Of a stretch of 64,000 nucleotides of DNA, positions 33,841-42,834 are shown piece by piece. The notes under the pieces are model-generated. The model worked only from the letters and a program-made list of their open reading frames with translations. It was not told where the DNA came from and did not search any database. The stretch lies in NCBI RefSeq assembly GCF_900156425.1, contig NZ_FTNO01000001.1, positions 992,001 through 1,056,000 of the forward strand, in the 5' to 3' direction. The translations under genes and the position numbers were made by a program. The DNA is from Haladaptatus litoreus. GTDB lineage: Archaea > Halobacteriota > Halobacteria > Halobacteriales > Haladaptataceae. How positions within the stretch are numbered: position 1 is the first letter of the stretch; each line of letters opens with the position of its first letter.

Positions 33841-34269
33841 TCAATCCATTCCCATCTCCTCTGCTCCATCACGTATCTCTTGGGCCCGTTTTCGAACCGA
33901 AGCGACGTATCGTTCGATTTCCGTCGGTTTCTTTCCGTAAAACGACGCAACCCAGTTGATGTCCGAGTATGGTTGGGTGAGGAAGTACGCGGCCAGCGTA
34001 TCCCGGCCTGCCTGAATTATTTCCGGTGGGACGCCGCGTTCACCCGTGCCAGCCTCTTCGAACCCGTTTACGTCGAAGTAAATATCGGCGTACAGCTCCG
34101 CCAGCTCCGGGTTTTCGAAGTGAATTTCGATATGTTCCGGTGCCTCGAACCGATACTGCGGCTCGTTCTCGCCCGGAAATCGTACCGCGACGATTCTGAC
34201 GCCTAATATGTATTCTCGGTACACCGATTCGCTCTCATCGATAGCACTGTTTTTGTTGGTGTGTGACAT
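33841..34269 (-). CDS. hypothetical haloarchaeal protein in an AT-rich island
   Basis: A 142-residue acidic protein I do not recognise. The N-terminal half is beta-rich (GVRIVAVRFPGENEPQYRFE, HIEIHFENPELAELYADIYF). The C-terminal half is helical, with DINWVASFYGKKPTEIERYV, which could form a winged or helix-turn-helix unit. It is isolated between two AT-rich gaps (33482-33840 and 34270-34461). A regulator or mobile-element accessory is possible; neither is shown. Confidence 0.7.
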   Translation of the reverse strand: MSHTNKNSAIDESESVYREYILGVRIVAVRFPGENEPQYRFEAPEHIEIHFENPELAELYADIYFDVNGFEEAGTGERGVPPEIIQAGRDTLAAYFLTQPYSDINWVASFYGKKPTEIERYVASVRKRAQEIRDGAEEMGMD

Positions 34270-34461
34270 GGTTCGTCTGTCCGGTTTTCCGCGCTTGTCG
34301 AACGCCGCCGACCGAGAGCAGATTGGTCTGGCGTAAAGAATACGGACGGATGCCGATTAGTATTTTTGTAATTTTACTATATATGAGAACGGAGTGCGCG
34401 GACTACGTCTTCGATTTCATACGCCACCTGTTACTACTTCGGAGGACGGAAGAGAATTCGT

Positions 34462-35442
34462 TTATCCGTCCCACTCCGCGAACGAACGGTAGATTCCCTT
34501 CGAGAGGTACCGCTCGCTGGAGTCAGGAAAGACGGTGACGACCGAATCGTAGGGGGCGTCGATTTCCCCGCTCTCGATTTTCTCCGCAACTTGTCGAGCC
34601 ACGACACTTGCCGCGCCCGCGCTGGAGGCGACCAGATGACCTTCTTTGCGCGCGAGTCGTTTCAGTTCGTCGTGGGCGGTTTCGTCAGGCACCTGCACGA
34701 TTTCGTCCACGAGGTCGGGTTCGAACAGTTCGTTCGTCGCCGGATTGTGGGTGCCGATACCTTCGATTTTGTACTCCTCTTCGTCCACATCCGCTCCTTT
34801 TGTCGTCGAATAGAGCGACCCCTCGGGTTCGACGGCAGCGACGTAGGTATCGGGGTTCTGCTCGCGGGCGTATTTCGCCATTCCCATCAAGGTTCCCGCA
34901 GTGCCACAGCCAGCGACGACTGCACCGACTTCACCGTCCAGCGCGTCGTAGATTTCCGGCCCGGTCGTCTCGTAGTGAGCTTCGACGTTCAGCGGATTGC
35001 CGAACTGCTGTGGAACCACCGCGTTTTCCGTCTCCTCTGCGAGTTGGTGGGCGCGGTCGATTGCGCCCCCCATCCCGTCCTCGGTCGGCGTGTTGATTAC
35101 TTCCGCGCCGAGTGCGGCCATGAGTTGCTGTTTCTCGACACTGAAACGCTCCGGAACGACGAAGACGGCGTTCACGTCGAGTTGCCCTGCGGCGACTGCG
35201 AAGCCGATTCCGGTGTTTCCGGCGGTCGGTTCAATGACCGTCCCGCCGGGGACGAGTTCGCCGTCTTCGAGCATCCGTTTGAGCATGTACTTCCCGATGC
35301 GGTCTTTGACGCTCGCGCCGGGGTTGAACGACTCCAACTTCGCGTACACTGGCACCTCGTCGGGTGCGTCCTGCACGCGGACGAGCGGCGTTTGCCCGAC
35401 GGTGTCCAGCACCGAATCGAGCGGTTCCCGATGTGTCGTCAT
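34462..35442 (-). CDS. cysK: cysteine synthase (O-acetylserine sulfhydrylase type)
   Basis: A 326-residue PLP enzyme of fold type II. The lysine that holds PLP is in NPGASVKDRIGKYML (about Lys46). TVIEPTAGNTGIGFAVAAGQ is the substrate Asn/Gly loop, VVAGCGTAGTLMGMAKYARE binds the PLP phosphate, and HLVASSAGAASVVA is the C-terminal serine loop. It makes cysteine from sulfide and an activated serine, so it could use sulfide if the reductase at 8.5-10.3 kb reduces sulfite. Cystathionine beta-synthase activity is an alternative. The gene appears monocistronic. Confidence 0.93.
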   Translation of the reverse strand: MTTHREPLDSVLDTVGQTPLVRVQDAPDEVPVYAKLESFNPGASVKDRIGKYMLKRMLEDGELVPGGTVIEPTAGNTGIGFAVAAGQLDVNAVFVVPERFSVEKQQLMAALGAEVINTPTEDGMGGAIDRAHQLAEETENAVVPQQFGNPLNVEAHYETTGPEIYDALDGEVGAVVAGCGTAGTLMGMAKYAREQNPDTYVAAVEPEGSLYSTTKGADVDEEEYKIEGIGTHNPATNELFEPDLVDEIVQVPDETAHDELKRLARKEGHLVASSAGAASVVARQVAEKIESGEIDAPYDSVVTVFPDSSERYLSKGIYRSFAEWDG

Positions 35443-35531
35443 GCGCGTGAAAAGGAAGGCCGGACTGTTAGTCGTTGTTATGTGGTCGTTCGTCCGGGTT
35501 GTTGGAATGTGCGTACTCGCACGAATCCTCG

Positions 35532-35861
35532 TTATGTGCTCGCTTGCGGGGATTCGTCTTTCGTGCCGTCTTCGGTTTGCCCGCCAGCCTCGTCACCCGC
35601 AACGTCTTCTTCGACATTCTCCGGTGTTTCCACGTCCTCCAGCACCGACTCGACGTCGATACCCTGTTCGCGGGCCAGCGCCTCGATGAGGGCTTTCTGT
35701 TCCGCGTTCTCGACTTCGAGTTTCTGGACGCGCTCGTCCGTGTCCTCCAACGAATCGCGGATGGCGAGCACCTGCTCACGCAGTTCGTTGAGTTTGGCGT
35801 ACAGTTTTTCCGCGGTGTCTGCTACTTTCTGAATCTTCTTGGCCGTGTTTCCGAGTCCCAT
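35532..35861 (-). CDS. coiled-coil protein (DUF5798-like)
   Basis: A 109-residue protein. Residues 1-65 form a heptad-rich helix (KLYAKLNELREQVLAIRDSL, RVQKLEVENAEQKALIEALA), predicted as a coiled coil. The acidic tail is rich in Glu, Asp, Gly and Thr and ends SPQAST. I recall this family as conserved in haloarchaea without known function. A prefoldin-like or scaffold role is possible but only by shape. It is 89 bp upstream of the cysK gene on the same strand. Confidence 0.78.
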   Translation of the reverse strand: MGLGNTAKKIQKVADTAEKLYAKLNELREQVLAIRDSLEDTDERVQKLEVENAEQKALIEALAREQGIDVESVLEDVETPENVEEDVAGDEAGGQTEDGTKDESPQAST

Positions 35862-35942
35862 GTTCGGTCGTTCGTTCCGAAGTAATGTGATTTTTCCGAC
35901 TCAAACGCGGCGTTTAACTCAGTTCGGTGAGTGGCTTCGGAC

Positions 35943-36347
35943 ATGAGCAAGCGACTCGCGCCGAAAGTCGGAATCGCGTCGTGTTTAGCAGTGCTTTTGC
36001 TCCTCTCGCTGCCGTACTTCCTCGCACCGGCGACGGTGGTCGGGGCGTACTACGGAACGATTCCGGTTCCCGTCCACCTCCTCGATACACTCTTCGCACT
36101 CGTGGCAATCATCGCGTTCGGTTCCGGCCTGCAAAACCGAAGCGACCCCGCAACCGTCGCTGGCGTTACCCTCGCCCTCGGTGCGTTCATGGCCGTCATT
36201 ACGCTCTGGTGGGCAGTCGTAACCCCGACGGATACGCTCGTGGAAGCGGCGCGGATGGACTCGCTGTCGATGCATCGCTGGGGCTTTGCACTAGTCACGT
36301 TCGCCGTCCCGATAAGTGCGGGTTGGTACGCCCGAGACGTGCTGTAG
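35943..36347 (+). CDS. four-TM haloarchaeal membrane protein (DUF7548-like)
   Basis: A 134-residue protein starting at MSKRLAPKVG; a GTG four codons earlier is less likely. About four helices are seen (12-32, 44-64, 73-93 and 111-131). The loop between helices 3 and 4 holds TDTLVEAARMDSLSMHRWG. No residues suggest a catalytic or transport function. The family label is from memory. Confidence 0.75.
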   Translation: MSKRLAPKVGIASCLAVLLLLSLPYFLAPATVVGAYYGTIPVPVHLLDTLFALVAIIAFGSGLQNRSDPATVAGVTLALGAFMAVITLWWAVVTPTDTLVEAARMDSLSMHRWGFALVTFAVPISAGWYARDVL

Positions 36348-36428
36348 TCGTCCCTTTTCGTCGCACAGCGAGTTGTTACTCCTCGACAGTCACCCTATAA
36401 CAAAGTGTCGTGACGGCGGAGATGGGGT

Positions 36429-36758
36429 GTGTCACCCGACGACCCTCACCTGTGGTCGCACGTCTCCGTTCCCCTGTTAGTCGCGGTTCTCGGCGTGATG
36501 CTCGGCGACGTCGTGACGACCGGAGTGGGACTCCAACTCGGGTTGGAAGAAGGCAATCCCTTCGTCGCGCATCTGTTGAGGGAGATGGGACTGCTTGGCT
36601 TGGTTTTTATCAAAGCAATCACCGTCCTTCTGCTGGTCGTGCTGTCGGGATGGACGCAGTACTCGCGACAGACGTTTCGACTCGGAAGTTTGGTGTATCT
36701 CATCATCGGACTGCTGGTCGTCGTCTCTAACATCATCGCCATCGCAACTGTCGGATGA
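36429..36758 (+). CDS. three-TM protein (DUF5658-like)
   Basis: A 109-residue membrane protein starting at GTG 36429, several bases after GGAGATGGGG. The pattern LGDVVTTGVGLQLGLEEGNPF matches the DUF5658 signature (a helix carrying Asp and Thr-Thr, then Glu-x-Asn-Pro). Helices lie at about 13-33, 54-72 and 85-107. The function is unknown. It precedes the SRP RNA gene on the same strand, with about 80 bp between. Confidence 0.75.
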   Translation: MSPDDPHLWSHVSVPLLVAVLGVMLGDVVTTGVGLQLGLEEGNPFVAHLLREMGLLGLVFIKAITVLLLVVLSGWTQYSRQTFRLGSLVYLIIGLLVVVSNIIAIATVG

Positions 36759-36806
36759 AGACGAAATGTGGACTGGAATCGGGATGCGGCGTGGAACCCG
36801 AAAGGC

Positions 36807-36814
36807 CCTTAAGG
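36807..36814 (+). promoter_or_regulatory. probable TATA element of the SRP RNA gene
   Basis: CCTTAAGG in GGCCCTTAAGGCG lies about 27-30 bp upstream of the inferred 5' end of the SRP RNA at 36840. The match to the haloarchaeal TTTAWA consensus is weak, so spacing is the main support. Confidence 0.4.
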
Positions 36815-36839
36815 CGGAGAGGAGTAGTTGGAAGTGGAC

Positions 36840-37145
36840 TAGGTTGAGCAGTTAGGCCCTGCTCCTTGCCCGCGCTGTGGTCTTGAGCGGGAACCGAACT
36901 CCGGACTCGTCCGGTCAGACCGGGTCGGGCCCCGGAAGCCAACGCAGAAGCCTCGTCCTGCGGGGCCAGCGGTCTGCGTCGAACACTCGCAGGGGTGTCT
37001 CGTCGCAGTTAGTCGGTGGCAATCCGTCAGGCACGGAAGTGAGCAGCGGACCATCGGACATCTGTCGCTCGTAGGATCGCGGGGTGGAGGAGGCAACCGG
37101 GACTCCCCGGCCCGGAACGCCGGGCAACTCCGGCCGTCCGCATTC
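36840..37145 (+). ncRNA. ffs: signal recognition particle RNA (archaeal 7S)
   Basis: About 305 nt of GC-rich, non-coding, highly structured sequence. The helix 8 signature GGCACGGAAGTGAGCAGCGG, where SRP54 binds with the GGAAG and GAGCAG internal loops, is at about 37034-37053. The 5' domain has CTTGCCCGCGC and GAGCGGGAA pairing, the tRNA-like hairpins 3/4. A stable hairpin GGCCCGGAACGCCGGGC closes the 3' part. Boundaries are approximate because I could not fold the molecule. Confidence 0.85.
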
Positions 37146-37203
37146 ATATCGTATTCCACTCTTGAGTCGAAACACTAGTCAGCGCAGAATCAAAAAAACC
37201 CGC

Positions 37204-38094
37204 TTAGTCGTCCATTTTGAACGCTCGAATCCCCCACGTATCGAGCATGCTGGACACGAACACCTTCGTCCATCGCGCGCGTTTTTCGGGTTCCACGTCG
37301 TCCTGCGTGACTTCGAACAGACACGACGGAATGTTCCCGTCCAATCGCGTCTTGTTCATCAGCATCGGCGCTGTGGCGTACTCCGTCTCGTCTGCGAACG
37401 TGTGGACGAAGTCGTAAATCGGGTCGTAGCCGGTGACGTACTTCTCGTTCAGCAGTTCGATGGCGATCTGGTTGCTCTGAACTATCTTTTCGTGACTCGA
37501 CCGGAAGACGTTCTGGCCGACACCGTCGTCGTTTTCGCGCTCCAAAATTCCCTTCGAACTGTGGAGATCCATCAGTACGTCCGGATTGTGCTGGCTAATT
37601 GTGTCCCAGATTTCTTGCGCGAGGGCGTTCTTCGGTGGTTCACTGATTGGAAACTGCCGATTCAAATCCATCTCACCAGGCCACTCTCGACGCTCTTGTT
37701 CGACTGCCTGCGTGTTCGCTTCCGGAAGGACGACGAGCGTTCCGGCGTCGATTTCCCACTCCCGAACGTCGCGGGCCGCCCAGTAACCGCTCTCTTCGTT
37801 ACCGTGCATGCCACCGATGACGAAGGCTGTCGGGCCGGATTTCTCGGATTGGATTTCGTACAGCGTCGTTTCCTGTTCGGTTCCAGCGCGGATTGTCGAA
37901 GTCGTGACGGTCTGTTCCGGCTTGCTATCGCTCTGGGAAGTCGTCTCTCTCCCCTCTTGTGTCGTGCTGGCAGTTCCCGTCGAGTCAGCTTTCGCGTCCT
38001 GCGGGCCGTCGCCAGCGCAACCAGCGAGCGCGACAGTCCCTCCGACCGAGGCAGTGCCGAGGGCGGAAAGGAAGGCACGTCTACTTTTCTTCAT
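37204..38094 (-). CDS. exported lipoprotein with M14/AstE-like zinc carboxypeptidase domain
   Basis: A 296-residue protein. The Tat signal SRRAFLSALGTASVGG ends in lipobox LAGC (Cys at about 26), followed by a Ser/Thr/Gln linker. The metallopeptidase-like domain contains AFVIGGMHGNEESGYWAARD, where His and Glu are zinc ligands, WPGEMDLNRQFP, and VLMDLHSSKG with the third ligand His. This matches the succinylglutamate desuccinylase/aspartoacylase and M14 fold. The substrate is unknown; the membrane tether suggests processing at the cell surface. Start at MKKSRRAF, the only one that presents the signal. Confidence 0.85.
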   Translation of the reverse strand: MKKSRRAFLSALGTASVGGTVALAGCAGDGPQDAKADSTGTASTTQEGRETTSQSDSKPEQTVTTSTIRAGTEQETTLYEIQSEKSGPTAFVIGGMHGNEESGYWAARDVREWEIDAGTLVVLPEANTQAVEQERREWPGEMDLNRQFPISEPPKNALAQEIWDTISQHNPDVLMDLHSSKGILERENDDGVGQNVFRSSHEKIVQSNQIAIELLNEKYVTGYDPIYDFVHTFADETEYATAPMLMNKTRLDGNIPSCLFEVTQDDVEPEKRARWTKVFVSSMLDTWGIRAFKMDD

Positions 38095-38178
38095 ACGGTA
38101 AAAATACAGCCCAGACCTCTTCAAAACTCTTTCGCGAATATTGAAATAAAAGGTGGGGGTCTGATTCTCCGGCGTCGC

Positions 38179-39093
38179 TTAGTCGCCGCTTAGCGTCTCT
38201 AACTCCGCAGGGTTGGCGACTTCGACGCCGCCAGTGAGCTGACGGTGCGGATACGGCATGTCGATGCCTGCCGCGTCGAATCGCTCCTTGACGGCGGTGA
38301 CGTACTCGCCGCGCGTCTTCACGAAGTCACCGCGTTTCGGGTCGGCAATCCAGAATCGGGATTTCAGTCCGACTGCGGAGTCGCCCAATTCCGTGAGCCG
38401 AACCGACGGTTCGGGAGTGTCCAGAATTTCCGGATGGTTTTCGGCCTCTTCGACGATGATGTCCGTGGCTTGGTGGATGTCGTCGTCGTAGCCGATACCG
38501 AAGAGGAACTGAATCCGGAGTTCGTCCTTGGCGACGGGGTTTTTGATGACGTCGTCGGTTAAGACGGCGTTTGGTACGGTTAGGAGTTCGTTGTCGAAGG
38601 TTCGCACGCGCGTCACGCGAAGGTCAATGTCCTCGACGATGCCCGAGTACGTCCCGTCATCCCATTCGATCCAGTCGCCGATTTTGAACGGTTTGTCCGT
38701 GAAGATGAACACGCCAGCGACGAAGTTGGCCAGGATGTCCTGTAGCGCGAAACCGATTGCCAACGTCGCGGCGGCGGCGACGGTTGCCAGTGCAGTGAGG
38801 ATGTTTCCGTATCCCGCGAAGGCAAACGCCATCCCGACGGCCGCAAACAGGACGATTAACTGCGTTGCTTTCGTCAGCGGTTTCTTGACGTTCTCGTCGT
38901 AGCCGCGACTGTCGAGGAGTCGCTTGATGAGCGGAACGACGAAAATTCGGCCGAGGACGTAGATGACGACGAACGCGACGATGAACACGAGCGCCTGGGA
39001 GAAAGGCCCGGCAATATCGACACCGAGTCCAGCGTCAACCAGCAACTCCTCGATTGCTGTGTTCGCACCTTGATTTCCACTCTCCTGTTGCAT
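38179..39093 (-). CDS. small-conductance mechanosensitive channel (MscS family)
   Basis: A 304-residue protein with three N-terminal TM helices; TM3 carries LATVAAAATLAIGFALQDIL, the Gly/Ala pore-lining helix. The beta domain contains FKIGDWIEWDDGTYSGIVED and LLTVPNAVLTDDVIKN, and the C-terminal alpha/beta domain ends with MPYPHRQLTGGVEV. It releases solutes on hypo-osmotic shock. Its ATG shares one base with the stop of the upstream YhbY-like gene. Confidence 0.93.
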   Translation of the reverse strand: MQQESGNQGANTAIEELLVDAGLGVDIAGPFSQALVFIVAFVVIYVLGRIFVVPLIKRLLDSRGYDENVKKPLTKATQLIVLFAAVGMAFAFAGYGNILTALATVAAAATLAIGFALQDILANFVAGVFIFTDKPFKIGDWIEWDDGTYSGIVEDIDLRVTRVRTFDNELLTVPNAVLTDDVIKNPVAKDELRIQFLFGIGYDDDIHQATDIIVEEAENHPEILDTPEPSVRLTELGDSAVGLKSRFWIADPKRGDFVKTRGEYVTAVKERFDAAGIDMPYPHRQLTGGVEVANPAELETLSGD

Positions 39094-39338
39094 CAGTGGT
39101 ACACCGCTGTATTTCCGCGTGTTTCGATAAGTTCGGCGCTCACCTCGTCAGCCAGTTCCTCGGCGAGTTCGTCGGTCGAAGAATCGCCGCGGGCCGCGCG
39201 GAGGAACTTCACCTTCACGAGGTCTTCGTTTTTCAGCTGATTTTCCAGTTCCTCGGTGACGGCACCGAGGCCGCTCTTTCCAACCCAGACGGTTACGTCC
39301 AAATCGTGTGCTTGCTTTCGCAAATCCTGTTTATCCAT
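39093..39338 (-). CDS. YhbY/CRM-domain RNA-binding protein
   Basis: An 81-residue CRM-domain protein, starting at MDKQDLRKQAHDLDVTVWVG. KSGLGAVTEELENQLKNEDL and LVKVKFLRAA form the conserved GxxG-containing RNA-binding region. Bacterial relatives associate with pre-50S ribosomal particles; a ribosome-assembly role is inferred. Translationally coupled to the mechanosensitive channel gene downstream. Confidence 0.92.
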   Translation of the reverse strand: MDKQDLRKQAHDLDVTVWVGKSGLGAVTEELENQLKNEDLVKVKFLRAARGDSSTDELAEELADEVSAELIETRGNTAVYH

Positions 39339-39472
39339 AGTGCTGGAACGTTGAGTGCGATTGCTTTTAAAGCTTACAGCCAACGAATGAGGAACACCCC
39401 GAGTGTGAGAATATCTCGCATTCAGATTTGGGTTTCAACACCTTTGTATCGCATGACTCCAGAGATTCGGGT

Positions 39473-40636
39473 ATGACTGCGAAGGTTGTCGTTCTCGGTG
39501 CTGGCTACGCTGGTGCCGGAGCGATACAGCAACTCGAAGCAGAACTCGATGACGCCGACATCACGTGGGTGTCGGACACTGATTACCATCTCGTCCTCCA
39601 CGAATCCCACAGGGTCATCCGCGACCCACGAGTGAAGGACAAAATCACGCTCCCGATTCACGAAATCAAGTCGCCGAGCACCCGATTCGTGCAGGATACG
39701 GTCGAAGGCATCGACACCGACGAGCGCACCGTCGAACTCGAAGAAGGAAACGACCTCGACTACGATTACCTGCTCGTCGCGCTCGGCAGCGACACCGCAT
39801 TCTACGGCATCCCCGGCATGGCCGAGAACGCGCTCACGCTGAAAGGGCTTGACGACGCGCTCGAAATCCACGACCAAGTCAAAGAGGCCGCGAAAACCGC
39901 GTCCCGCAACGACCCCGCAAAAGTCGTTATCGGTGGGGCCGGACTGTCCGGCATCCAGAGCGCGGGCGAAATTGCGGAGTACCGCGACAAACACCGCGCG
40001 CCAATCGACATCTACCTCGTGGAGGCGATGGACGAAATCATGCCCGGGCAAGACCCAGAGCTTCAGGGCACGGTGAAAAAACACCTCCTCGAAAAGGACA
40101 TCAACATCCTCACGGACGACCCGATTACGGAAGCCACCGAGGAAGAAATCCAGTTCGACGAAGGCGAACCACTCGACTACGACGTGTTCGTCTGGACTGG
40201 CGGTGTCACAGGGCGAAAAGCACTGGACAACTGCAACCTCGACAACCAACACAACCGCGTCACGGCGGAGGCCAACTTCCAGACCAGCGACGACCGCGTG
40301 TTCGCCATCGGTGACAGCGCCATCATCGACCAAGGCGAGAACCCTGCACCACCGACCGCTCAGGCCGCGTGGCAGGCCGCCGAGGTCGTCGGCGAGAACA
40401 TCGCGCGCGAAATCCGCGGCCAGCCGCTCAAGACGTGGACGTTCAACGACAAAGGTACCGTCATCTCCATCGGTGACGATGCCGTCGCACACGGCGTCAA
40501 AGCTGGTGGGATGGACTTCCCAATTAGCACGTTCAGTTCGGTTCCGGCAGAAATGCTGAAGAAGGTCATCGCCGCGCGCTGGATTGCGGACATCACCTCG
40601 TGGAACCGCGCGTTCAAGGCGTGGGACTCGCTGTAA
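39473..40636 (+). CDS. NDH-2-like NADH dehydrogenase (FAD)
   Basis: A 387-residue flavoprotein starting at MTAKVVVLGAGYAGAGAIQQ (FAD motif). The NAD(P) motif is AKVVIGGAGLSGIQSAGEIA (about 145-164), and DDRVFAIGDSAIIDQGENPA is the C-terminal FAD contact. Like the paralogue at 5866-6990 it has no CxxC pair. The C-terminal TFSSVPAEMLKKVIAARWIADITSW is amphipathic and could contact the membrane, as in NDH-2 enzymes feeding menaquinone. Confidence 0.88.
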   Translation: MTAKVVVLGAGYAGAGAIQQLEAELDDADITWVSDTDYHLVLHESHRVIRDPRVKDKITLPIHEIKSPSTRFVQDTVEGIDTDERTVELEEGNDLDYDYLLVALGSDTAFYGIPGMAENALTLKGLDDALEIHDQVKEAAKTASRNDPAKVVIGGAGLSGIQSAGEIAEYRDKHRAPIDIYLVEAMDEIMPGQDPELQGTVKKHLLEKDINILTDDPITEATEEEIQFDEGEPLDYDVFVWTGGVTGRKALDNCNLDNQHNRVTAEANFQTSDDRVFAIGDSAIIDQGENPAPPTAQAAWQAAEVVGENIAREIRGQPLKTWTFNDKGTVISIGDDAVAHGVKAGGMDFPISTFSSVPAEMLKKVIAARWIADITSWNRAFKAWDSL

Positions 40637-40660
40637 TCGCAGAATAGCCGTTTTTTGTTT

Positions 40661-41392
40661 TCAGGAAATCCGAACGTCGTGGGAAAGCGTTCCGATGCCT
40701 TCGATTTCGACTTCAACAGTGTCGCCGTCGGAAAGCGGCGCGACACCGGCGGGCGTGCCGGTAATAACCACGTCGCCGGGTTCCAGCGTGAGGTAAGTCG
40801 TGATTTCCGCGATGAGTTCCGGCACGGAGAAAATGAACTGGTCGCGGGAGGACTCCTGTCTGAGTTCGCCGTTTACGCGCAGTCTGACTGCCGCATCTTC
40901 GGGAACCTCGTCGGGTGTCGCCATCACCGGGCCGAGTGGACAGGAGTTGTCGAACGCCTTCCCCCGCACCCAGTTTTGCTCCTTGTCTTGGTCGTCGCGG
41001 TTGGAAATGTCGTCCGCGCAGGTGAACCCCGCAATTACGTCCATCGCGTCTTCCTCCGCGACGTTGCGACACTGCTCTTCGATGACGATGCCGAGTTCCG
41101 CCTCGTGGTCGATTCGCTCTTTTCCGGTTGGGAGCGTGATGGTGTCGCCGTGGGACGCCACCGCGTTCGGCGGTTTGAGGAACAGAAGCGGTCGGTCTGG
41201 AAGGTCTTTGTTTCGCTCCGCCGCGTGGTCAGCGTAGTTCAGGCCGACGCAGACGATTTTCGAGGGGTCGGTCGGTGCGAGAATTTCGACCTCGTCCGGG
41301 TCGTAGCTGTCGTTTGCGAAGTGGATTTCTCCGTTGGTCCATTCGCCGCTTCGAGTTGAGCCTGCTGGGTCGCGGAATCGGACTCGTTTCAT
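40661..41392 (-). CDS. fumarylacetoacetate hydrolase-family enzyme
   Basis: A 243-residue FAH-fold enzyme. KIVCVGLNYADHAAERNKDL, EAELGIVIEEQCRNVAEED (metal-binding Glu pair), FTCADDISNRDDQDKEQNW, KAFDNSCPLGP and LEPGDVVITGTPAGVAPLSDG follow the family order. Relatives hydrolyse acylpyruvates or decarboxylate oxaloacetate. The substrate is not specified by the sequence. It converges on the NDH-2-like gene with a 24-bp gap. Confidence 0.92.
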   Translation of the reverse strand: MKRVRFRDPAGSTRSGEWTNGEIHFANDSYDPDEVEILAPTDPSKIVCVGLNYADHAAERNKDLPDRPLLFLKPPNAVASHGDTITLPTGKERIDHEAELGIVIEEQCRNVAEEDAMDVIAGFTCADDISNRDDQDKEQNWVRGKAFDNSCPLGPVMATPDEVPEDAAVRLRVNGELRQESSRDQFIFSVPELIAEITTYLTLEPGDVVITGTPAGVAPLSDGDTVEVEIEGIGTLSHDVRIS

Positions 41393-41497
41393 ATGTCGAT
41401 TGTCGAATCCGTGGGCCTAAATCGTTCGGACTCCGGTAACGCTCCATATATCGCCAACATCTTTTAAGACGAATTACGCCCTACCCAAATTCGCACT

Positions 41498-42235
41498 ATG
41501 GAACTCACTTGGTATGGACACTCGACGTGGCACGTAACAGTCGGCGACACTGACCTCCTCATCGACCCGTTCTTCGACAATCCGAAAACTGACACCGACC
41601 CGGAGGAACTCGACCCGGACTACCTCCTTCTCACGCACGGGCACGCGGACCACATCGGCGACGTAGACCGCTACGAAGGAACGACACTTGTCGCAACCCC
41701 GGAACTCGTCGGCTACTGTAACGACGAGTTCGGCGAGTACAACGCCGTCGGCGGCATGGGGATGAACATTGGCGGAACGGTCGAATGCGGCGACGCCTTC
41801 GTCACGATGGTTCGCGCAGACCACACCAACGGCATCGACACGAGCTACGGTGCTACCGGGGGAATGCCCGCCGGATTCGTCATCTCGGATACGAAACCCA
41901 CACAGGTTTCGGACGAGGAGAGCGAAACGTTCTATCACGCAGGAGACACCTCGCTGATGGTCGAGATGCGCGAAGTCATCGGCCCGTTCCTCGAACCCGA
42001 CGCGGTTGCGCTCCCGATTGGCGACCACTTCACGATGGGGCCTGCGCAGGCCGCCATCGCGGTGGACTGGTTGGACGCCGATTTCGCCTTCCCGATGCAC
42101 TACGACACGTTCCCACCAATCGAACAAGACCCCGAGGACTTCGCGAAGGAAGTCGATGCGGTGGGCTGTGATGCCGACGTTCGAGTGTTGGAGGGCGAGG
42201 AGTCCTTCGACCTCACCGAAGAAAGCTCGTACTGA
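41498..42235 (+). CDS. UPF0173-type metal-dependent hydrolase (beta-lactamase fold)
   Basis: A 245-residue metallo-beta-lactamase-fold protein. [12 protein letters not shown] gives the N-terminal His, [12 protein letters not shown] is the two-metal HxHxDH motif (about 49-54), [10 protein letters not shown] and [10 protein letters not shown] follow, and [10 protein letters not shown] is the final His. The family is widespread and its substrate is unknown. It starts about 105 bp from the divergent FAH-like gene. Confidence 0.92.
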   Translation: MELTWYGHSTWHVTVGDTDLLIDPFFDNPKTDTDPEELDPDYLLLTHGHADHIGDVDRYEGTTLVATPELVGYCNDEFGEYNAVGGMGMNIGGTVECGDAFVTMVRADHTNGIDTSYGATGGMPAGFVISDTKPTQVSDEESETFYHAGDTSLMVEMREVIGPFLEPDAVALPIGDHFTMGPAQAAIAVDWLDADFAFPMHYDTFPPIEQDPEDFAKEVDAVGCDADVRVLEGEESFDLTEESSY

Positions 42236-42328
42236 GGATTCGATTCGCGGGAACTTCTTTTGTTGTGATAGAGATGGTAACGGGTGAATAACCGCATTCG
42301 AAGGGGACGAATTTCTATTCTGGAACAA

Positions 42329-42684
42329 TTCCCGACGACACAGAACCGCCACCGCAGTTCCCCCTATTCCTCCCCGCCAGCGCGGAAGTTGCACTCGGAG
42401 TTCGCTTTACTCACTCCTCGTGCGAACGCGCTGGCGCACCCTTTCAGCTGACGAACCGAGCCACGTGGCGCGTGCTGGCGAGGCGAAGTCGCGCGAGGTC
42501 TTCGTGAGCGACGGAGGAGCGAACAAGAGCAGGAAAGAGCGCGTCTCTTTCCGTGCGAGCGAATGGCTCATCAGAGGCAAGCTCTGATGGTGGATGACCG
42601 AAACGAGCGCCAGCGAGTTGAGGGAGTCGGTTGGGGAGGCATGTGGCTGTCGCGGTGCGTGGCGGTCATGTGTTGTCGTGATTT
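42329..42684. repeat. hairpin-rich intergenic element (copy 2)
   Basis: The gap 42236-42834 has no credible gene. Its right end (42625-42684) reads GAGTCGGTTGGGGAGGCATG onward to GTCGTGATTT and is about 87 percent identical by eye to the reverse complement of 45891-45951. The left end near 42329 (CCCGACGACACAGAACCGCC) is a degenerate inverted counterpart. Internal hairpins are GGAAAGAG/CTCTTTCC (42532-42552) and CATCAGAG/CTCTGATG (42569-42589). It is probably a non-coding dispersed repeat. Confidence 0.75.
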
Positions 42685-42834
42685 GGTTCCGAGAAATTTC
42701 CCTCGCTCGGAAGCCTTCTCCAAAGGACAGACAGCAGTCCAAAGCAACACGCATTACAAAATACGAGTTTCGTCGCAACAAACAAGGCCGGAAGAACAAA
42801 CCTTAGGAGTGTTGCGACAGACGTGCAAATTGCA

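Noticed and set aside
39422..40492. 356-codon frame antisense to the NDH-2-like gene
   Set aside because: Shadow frame rich in Val, Phe and Asp without motifs.
42236..42834. Insertion sequence with transposase in the gap
   Set aside because: No frame resembles a transposase; only short arginine-rich shadow frames occur among hairpins.
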